From assembly GCA_964371405.1 (NCBI GenBank), contig CAYJLV010000015.1:1-64000 (forward strand): a DNA stretch of 64,000 bases, read 5' to 3'. Shown here one piece after another: positions 58,987 to 64,000 of this stretch (the first letter of the stretch is position 1; every line of letters starts with the position of its first letter). The position numbers and the translations under genes were made by a program. Source of the stretch: JAMHWF01 sp964371405 (lineage in GTDB: Bacteria; Pseudomonadota; Gammaproteobacteria; Burkholderiales; Burkholderiaceae_C). The notes beneath the pieces are model-generated. The model was not told the origin of the DNA. It saw only the letters and a program-made list of their open reading frames with translations, and ran no database searches.

Positions 58987-60546
58987 GTGCAGCCGCTGCG
59001 GGCGTCGCGCCTGCTCGCGCTGGCCGGCTGGTTGCGCGTCGAGCGCGCACTCGACGCCCTCTGCGGCTCGGCGGTCAACCCGCTGCGCCAGCTCGGCGCG
59101 CTCGGCTTCCTGATGTTCTGGCTGCTCGCCGTCAGCGGCATCTACCTGTACGCCGTGATCGACACCTCGGTCACCGGTGCGTGGAGCTCGATCGACCGGC
59201 TGTCGCGCGAGCAGTGGTACCTCGGCGGCGTGCTGCGCAGCGTGCATCGCTACGCCGCAGACGCCTTCATCGTCGTGATGGGGCTGCACCTGCTGCGCGA
59301 GGCACTGCACGAACGCTACAGCGGCTTTCGCCGCTTTTCCTGGCTGACCGGCGTGCCGCTGGTGCTGCTCGCCTTCACCAGCGCGATCGGCGGCTTCTGG
59401 CTGAACTGGGATCAGCTCGGTCAGTTCTCGGCGACGGCCACGGCGGAGTGGCTCGACCGCCTGCCGCTGTTCGCGTCGCCGCTGACGCGCAACTTCCTGA
59501 CCACGGCGGCCGTCAGCGACCGCCTGTTCTCGCTGTTCGTCTTCGTCCACCTGGGCGTGCCGCTGCTGCTCGTATTCGGCCTGTGGTTCCACATCCAGCG
59601 CATCGCGCGCGCCGCCGTGTTCCCGCCGCGGCGCATGACGCTGGCCGCGCTGGCCGCGCTGCTGGTGCTTTCGCTCGCCGCTCCGGTGGCCAGCCACGCG
59701 CCGGCCGACCTGTCGATCGTGCCGGCGGCGCTCGCCTACGACTGGCTGCTGCTGTTCGTGCACCCGCTGGTCTACGCCACATCGGCCGACTTCGTCTGGG
59801 TGCTGATCGCCGCCGCGCTGCTCGTGCTGTTCGCACTGCCGCTGCTGCCGCAGCCGGCCGCCGCGCCGGTCGCCGTGGTGGACGCCGCCAACTGCAACGG
59901 CTGCCGCCGCTGCTTCGACGACTGCCCCTACGCCGCGGTGACGATGGTGCCGCATCCGCTGCGCCGGGCGCGCCAGATGGCGCAGGTCGACGCCGACCTG
60001 TGCGCAAGCTGCGGCATCTGCGTCGGCGCCTGCCCGTCGTCGACGCCGTTCCGCAGCGCGGCTGAACTGGTCACCGGCATCGACATGCCGTCGGCGCCGA
60101 TCGGCGCACTGCGCCGCGATCTGCGCGAGCGCCTGGCAGCGCTCGGTGACGCGCCGGATCGCATCGTCGTCTTCGGCTGCGCCCACGGCGCCGACGCGAC
60201 GCGCGTCGCCGGCCCCGGTGTCGCCGCGTTCAACCTGATGTGCGCAGCGCAGCTGCCGCCTTCGTTCGTCGAATATGCACTGCGCGACGGCGCCGCCGGA
60301 GTCGTCGTCGCGGCCTGCGTCGAAGGCGGTTGCGAGTTCCGCCTCGGCGCGCGTTGGACGGCAGAGCGGCTCGCCGGCACGCGCGAGCCCCATCTGCGCG
60401 CCTCGGTGCCGCGCGAGCGCCTGGCGCTCGTGTCCGCCGGCGCTGGCGACGAAGCCGCACTGCGCGACGGGCTGCTCGGCCTGCGCCAGCGCCTCCCCGC
60501 CGTTCCCGATACGCTGACCTCTTTGCCCGCGCCGACCCATGGCTGA
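58987..60546 (+). CDS. Cytochrome b fused to 2[4Fe-4S] ferredoxin and an MvhD-like domain
   Basis: 519 residues. Cytochrome b (N-terminal domain) with four heme-ligand histidines 87, 101, 188 and 202 (H-R-Y-A-A-D ... H; H-L-G-V ... F-H), then two [4Fe-4S] motifs C-N-G-C-R-R-C-F-D-D-C-P (303-314) and C-A-S-C-G-I-C-V-G-A-C-P (339-350), then a domain with C398, C419, C444 and C449 like the methyl-viologen-reducing hydrogenase delta subunit (MvhD). Expected role: membrane electron transfer from a ferredoxin-like or thiol donor to hemes. GTG start at 58987 with GAGG before it, four bases after the SCO gene. Confidence 0.82.
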   Translation: MQPLRASRLLALAGWLRVERALDALCGSAVNPLRQLGALGFLMFWLLAVSGIYLYAVIDTSVTGAWSSIDRLSREQWYLGGVLRSVHRYAADAFIVVMGLHLLREALHERYSGFRRFSWLTGVPLVLLAFTSAIGGFWLNWDQLGQFSATATAEWLDRLPLFASPLTRNFLTTAAVSDRLFSLFVFVHLGVPLLLVFGLWFHIQRIARAAVFPPRRMTLAALAALLVLSLAAPVASHAPADLSIVPAALAYDWLLLFVHPLVYATSADFVWVLIAAALLVLFALPLLPQPAAAPVAVVDAANCNGCRRCFDDCPYAAVTMVPHPLRRARQMAQVDADLCASCGICVGACPSSTPFRSAAELVTGIDMPSAPIGALRRDLRERLAALGDAPDRIVVFGCAHGADATRVAGPGVAAFNLMCAAQLPPSFVEYALRDGAAGVVVAACVEGGCEFRLGARWTAERLAGTREPHLRASVPRERLALVSAGAGDEAALRDGLLGLRQRLPAVPDTLTSLPAPTHG

Positions 60547-61063
60547 CGACCCGCACAACAAGACGACCCCGCTGGCCTGGATCGGCCAGACGCTGCTCTA
60601 TGGCCTGTTCGCGCTGATCATCGGCGTGTTCTCGGCCTGGCCGCCGTACCAGCACCTGCCGCCCGACCAGGCGCTGATCAAGGTCAGCGTGTCGCACCAG
60701 GCCAAGCCGGTGGGCGAATGCCGCAAGCTCACGCCCGAAGAGCTCGCCAAGCTGCCGCCCAACATGCGCAAGCCCATCGTCTGCCCGCGCGAGCGCTCGC
60801 CGATCAGCGTCGAGCTCGACGTCGACGGGCAACCGGCGCTGCGCCGCGTCGCACAGCCCTCGGGCCTTTCGAAGGACGGCGCGGCGGCGATGTACCACAG
60901 CATGCAGGTCGCAGCCGGCACGCACCGCGTCGCCGTGCGCCTGAAGGACGACGTGCGCTCGCCCGGCTTCGACTACCAGCGCGAGGCCGAGGTGACGCTG
61001 CGGCCGGCGCAGATCCTCGTCATCGATTTCGATCCCAACGACGGCGGGATCACGCTTCAATGA
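60539..61063 (+). CDS. Single-span periplasmic protein of unknown function (FixH-like position)
   Basis: 174 residues. N-terminal span about 14-36, then C-R-K-L-T-P-E-E-L-A-K-L-P-P-N-M-R-K-P and two conserved-looking Cys (about 61 and 82). Ends with a beta-rich region (V-A-V-R-L-K-D-D-V ... I-D-F-D-P-N-D-G-G). It occupies the place that a FixH or assembly subunit would. No clear family recognised. Confidence 0.65.
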   Translation: MADDPHNKTTPLAWIGQTLLYGLFALIIGVFSAWPPYQHLPPDQALIKVSVSHQAKPVGECRKLTPEELAKLPPNMRKPIVCPRERSPISVELDVDGQPALRRVAQPSGLSKDGAAAMYHSMQVAAGTHRVAVRLKDDVRSPGFDYQREAEVTLRPAQILVIDFDPNDGGITLQ

Positions 61064-62487
61064 ACACGCTCACCCGACCCCTTCGCGCCTCCGCCGCGCA
61101 GCGCGCGGCGCCGGCCCGCTCCGACGGCACGCTCTACGACCTCGCCGTGCCGCACGGCGCGCAGCGCCGGCTCGCACGCGCCTGGCTGGCGCTCGGCCTG
61201 GCGGCGCTGATCGGCTCCGGCCTCTTCTCGCTGCTGCTCGTGCTGTCGCGCACACCGGTCGTCAACCAGTGGCTGCCCGGCGTCGACTTCTTTCGCGTCG
61301 CGCTCGTCGTGCATGTCGACCTCTCGGTGCTGGTCTGGTTCGTCGCGCTCGGCGGCCTGCTGTGGAGCCTCGCCGGCTCGGCGCGCGGCCTCGCCTGGGG
61401 CTGGGCCGCGCTCGCGTTCTGCGGCGCCGGCGCGGCGGCGTTGGCGCTGTCCGCCTTCGTCGGCAGCGGCGCGGCGGTCATGGCGAACTACATCCCGGTC
61501 CTCGAGCGGCCGCTGTTCATGGCCGGCCTCGTCGTGTTCGGCATCGGCGCCGGCGTGCTCGTGCTGCGCAGCCTGGTCTCGGCGTCCAAGCCCGGCGCGC
61601 ACTTCGGCGGCGACGGCGTGCTGCGCTTCGGCCTGAACGCCGCCGCCGTCTCGACCGCCGTCGCGCTGTTCGCCTTCGGTTGGTCGTGGCTCGTCGTGCC
61701 GGCGACCCTGGAGGGCCGGGCCTACTACGAGATCCTGTTCTGGGGCGGCGGCCACGCGCTGCAGTTCACCTGGACACTGTTGATGCTCGTCGCCTGGCTG
61801 TGGCTGGCCGGCGCCTGCGGCGCCCGGCTGCGCCTGTCGCCGCGCGTCGCGCTGCTGATGTTCGCGCTGGCGCTCGTGGCCGTCTTCGTCACGCCCTGGG
61901 CCTACCTCGCACACGACGTGGCCTCGGTCGAGCACCGCGAACTGCTGACCTGGGCGATGCGCCTGGGCGGCGGCGTCGCGATCGCGCCCGTGGCGCTGGC
62001 GATCGCGCTGGCGCTGCCGTCGCTGGCGCGCGCCCCGAGCGAGACGCGCGCGCTGCGCGCTGCGCTGGTTTGGTCGATCGCGCTGTTCGCCGCCGGCGGC
62101 GTGATCGGCATCTTCATCAACGGCGCCAACGTGCGCATTCCAGCGCACTACCACGGCTGCATCGTCGGCGTGACGCTGGCGCTGATGGGCCTGAGCTGGC
62201 ACCTGCTGCCGCGGCTCGGCTACGCAACGCCGCGCGGGCGGCTCGCCGTGCTGCAGCCGGCGATCTATGGCGCGGGGCAACTGATGCACATCGCGGGACT
62301 GGTCTGGTCGGGCGGCTACGGCGTGCAGCGCAAGGTGGCCGGCGCCGAACAGGTGCTGCGCAGCGGCGGCGAGATCGCCGGCATGGGCCTGATGGGCCTG
62401 GGCGGCCTCGTCGCCATCATCGGCGGCCTGCTCTACATCGTCGTGACCATCGGCGCAATGCGCCGCTCGCCGGAGGGCCGCGCGTGA
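61060..62487 (+). CDS. Divergent heme-copper-family subunit I-like protein with His-Asp at the CuB site
   Basis: 475 residues, about twelve spans. Conserved histidines at 85 (V-V-H-V-D, low-spin heme), 232 (G-G-G-H-A-L-Q-F), 285 (Y-L-A-H-D), 363 and 365 (A-H-Y-H-G-C). The second His of the helix VII His-His pair is Asp286. Proposed gNOR/sNOR-type families of the superfamily replace a CuB His with an acidic residue, which makes an NO reductase-like activity plausible; I cannot exclude another substrate. No CuA, no heme c. ATGA overlap with the upstream gene. Confidence 0.7.
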   Translation: MNTLTRPLRASAAQRAAPARSDGTLYDLAVPHGAQRRLARAWLALGLAALIGSGLFSLLLVLSRTPVVNQWLPGVDFFRVALVVHVDLSVLVWFVALGGLLWSLAGSARGLAWGWAALAFCGAGAAALALSAFVGSGAAVMANYIPVLERPLFMAGLVVFGIGAGVLVLRSLVSASKPGAHFGGDGVLRFGLNAAAVSTAVALFAFGWSWLVVPATLEGRAYYEILFWGGGHALQFTWTLLMLVAWLWLAGACGARLRLSPRVALLMFALALVAVFVTPWAYLAHDVASVEHRELLTWAMRLGGGVAIAPVALAIALALPSLARAPSETRALRAALVWSIALFAAGGVIGIFINGANVRIPAHYHGCIVGVTLALMGLSWHLLPRLGYATPRGRLAVLQPAIYGAGQLMHIAGLVWSGGYGVQRKVAGAEQVLRSGGEIAGMGLMGLGGLVAIIGGLLYIVVTIGAMRRSPEGRA

Positions 62488-64000
62488 TCCGTCGCCTGCA
62501 AGCCGCCCTGCGCTGGCTCTTCATGCGCGTCGAGGCGCTGTTCAACAGCGCCTTCGGCGACCGCCTCAATCCGCTCTACCACCTCGGCACGATCACCTTC
62601 TGGCTGTTCTGGCTGGTGGCGTTCAGCGGGCTGTATCTCTACGCCTTCTTCGAGACCGGCGTCGCCGACGCCTACGCCTCGGTCGAGTCGCTGACGCACG
62701 GCCAGTGGTTCGCCGGCGGCATCCTGCGCAGCGTGCACCGCTATGCGTCCGACGCGATGGTGCTGACGATGCTGCTGCACATGGTGCGCTACTTCGCGTT
62801 CGACCACATGCGGGGCTTCCGCTGGTTCTCGTGGGTCAGCGGCGTGGCGCTGATCTGGGGCGTCTACGTCTCGGGCATCAACGGCTACATGCTGCCGTGG
62901 GACAAGCTGGCGCAGTTCGTCATCGTCGCCTCGTTCGAATGGCTCGACTGGCTGCCCGGCTTCGGCGGCACGCTGGTGCGCAATTTCATCTACACGACCA
63001 GCGTCAACGACCGCTTCTTCTCGCTGCTGGCGTTCATGCACATCGGCATCCCGCTCGTCGTGCTGCTGCTGATGTGGATCCACGTCCAGCGGGTGCCGAA
63101 AGCGAAGACCAACCCGCCGCGGCCGATCGCCATCGCCGTGACGGTGACGCTGCTCGTGCTCTCCATCGCCTATCCGGCGCTGAGCCAGGGCGGTGCGGCG
63201 CAGCTCGACGTGGCACCCGCCACGCTGCATCTCGACTGGTTCTACCTCGCCGTGTTCCCGCTGCTCTACCTGTGGCCGCTGGGGCAGGTGTGGGCCCTGC
63301 TGGGCGCCGCCACGCTCGTGCTCGCGCTGGTGCCATGGCTGCCGCCGCGGCGTCGGCGCGCCGGCGCCGGCGAGTTCCACATGACGGTCGACAACGCGAC
63401 GCAGCCGATCACGGTCCGCGCCGGCGAGACGCTGCTCGAAGCCGGGCTGCGCGAAGGCATCGCGATGCCCTACGCCTGCCGCAACGGCGGCTGCGGCATC
63501 TGCGTGTGCACCGTGGTGCACGGTCGCGTCGACCACGGCGCCTACCAGCCGAGCGCGCTGCCCGACGCGCTGCGCGCGCAGGGCCGCACCCTGTCGTGCT
63601 GCGCGACGCCGCTGTCCGACGTGGCGATCGAAGTCTCGCCGCACGCCGCCGCGGCACGCGCCTACGTGGGCCGCGTCGCCGCCCTCGAACCGCTCGGCCA
63701 CGACGTCATGCGGCTCGCGATCGAGCTGCCGGCGGGCGAGCGCATCACCTGGGCCGCCGGTCAGTACATCAACATCATGCTCGACGACGACCAGCGCCGC
63801 GCCTATTCGTTCGCCGGCCCCCCGGGCGGCGACGGCCCGATCGAGCTGCACGTGCGGCTGATGCCGGGCGGGCGCTTCACCGGCCACGTGTTCACGACGA
63901 TGAAGGTGGGCGACGAGATCCGCTTCGAGGGCCCGCTGGGCGACTTCACGCTGCGCGAGAGCGAGCGCCCGATCCTGTTCATCGCCGGCGCGACCGGCTT
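62484..64000 (+). CDS. Cytochrome b fused to [2Fe-2S] ferredoxin and FAD/NAD reductase (3' cut by window end)
   Basis: First 505 residues. Cytochrome b domain (His85, 99, 186, 200) paralogous to the 58987 gene, then a [2Fe-2S] site C-R-N-G-G-C-G-I-C (332-340, fourth Cys at 372 or 373), then a ferredoxin-NAD(P) reductase fold: FAD motif R-R-A-Y-S-F-A-G (about 433-440) and the beginning of the NAD-binding loop F-I-A-G-A-T-G at the window edge. Suggests NAD(P)H to heme electron transfer. GTG start overlaps the previous stop (GTGA). Confidence 0.82.
   Translation, partial: MIRRLQAALRWLFMRVEALFNSAFGDRLNPLYHLGTITFWLFWLVAFSGLYLYAFFETGVADAYASVESLTHGQWFAGGILRSVHRYASDAMVLTMLLHMVRYFAFDHMRGFRWFSWVSGVALIWGVYVSGINGYMLPWDKLAQFVIVASFEWLDWLPGFGGTLVRNFIYTTSVNDRFFSLLAFMHIGIPLVVLLLMWIHVQRVPKAKTNPPRPIAIAVTVTLLVLSIAYPALSQGGAAQLDVAPATLHLDWFYLAVFPLLYLWPLGQVWALLGAATLVLALVPWLPPRRRRAGAGEFHMTVDNATQPITVRAGETLLEAGLREGIAMPYACRNGGCGICVCTVVHGRVDHGAYQPSALPDALRAQGRTLSCCATPLSDVAIEVSPHAAAARAYVGRVAALEPLGHDVMRLAIELPAGERITWAAGQYINIMLDDDQRRAYSFAGPPGGDGPIELHVRLMPGGRFTGHVFTTMKVGDEIRFEGPLGDFTLRESERPILFIAGATG

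Overview
The window looks like chromosomal DNA of a GC-rich (roughly 70%) betaproteobacterium, most likely a denitrifying member of the Burkholderiales (Rubrivivax/Leptothrix/Azohydromonas-like). This is inferred from the gene order hisI-hisE-(DUF4870)-HIT-tatA-tatB, from argB-nucleotidase-slmA, from a PHA phasin with a lysine/alanine tail, from the nir gene set and from GC-rich intergenic repeats; no rRNA or tRNA gene is present to confirm it. Almost every codon third position is G or C, so very long antisense open frames occur everywhere and were discounted.

Layout. 1-6313 (minus strand): tat genes, HIT protein, hisE/hisI, a Nudix hydrolase and a DUF815 ATPase, then slmA, a HAD nucleotidase and argB. 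6453-8465: small metal-handling block (DUF411 protein, CusF-like copper protein, CadR-type regulator with a recognisable operator, short cation diffusion facilitator). 8553-13953: fatty acyl-CoA reductase, sensor kinase, phasin, YqaA-type membrane protein. 14062-19660: dusB-fis, purH, two phospholipid-type enzymes, ruvC and a SnoaL-like protein. 19856-25536: NMT1-like binding protein, DUF1615 lipoprotein, chemoreceptor plus Cache protein, glutathione transferase. 25835-35115: a glucan/oligosaccharide locus (GH1, GH144, sugar ABC binding protein and two permeases, a 1050-residue secreted discoidin/barrel protein). 34785-43320: miscellaneous genes including a damaged yedK, a cytochrome c, two alpha/beta hydrolases, MAPEG, YceI and an NAD-type isocitrate dehydrogenase.

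43462-64000 is the respiratory part. nirE (cobA) is divergent from nirS-nirM-nirC-nirF-nirDL-nirG-nirH-nirJ-nirN, that is, cytochrome cd1 nitrite reductase together with the visible heme d1 pathway. A Dnr-type Crp/Fnr regulator follows. No norCB is seen. Instead there is an operon of a 51-residue membrane peptide, a CuA subunit II, a heme-copper subunit I in which the active-site tyrosine is replaced by glutamine, heme O synthase and SCO, with a divergent heme A synthase-like gene: the signature of an eNOR-type nitric oxide reductase. Directly downstream, and tightly overlapping, lies a second, much stranger cluster: cytochrome b fused to two [4Fe-4S] clusters and an MvhD-like domain, a single-span protein, a divergent heme-copper-family subunit in which the CuB His-His pair is His-Asp, and cytochrome b fused to a [2Fe-2S]/FAD/NAD reductase (cut by the window end). 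It has no CuA and no heme c, so its electrons may come from NAD(P)H or ferredoxin.

Three Fnr/Dnr-like boxes (nirE/nirS, upstream of dnr, ctaA/eNOR operon) suggest that nitrite reduction, the regulator and both downstream oxidoreductase clusters are switched on together under low oxygen and NO.
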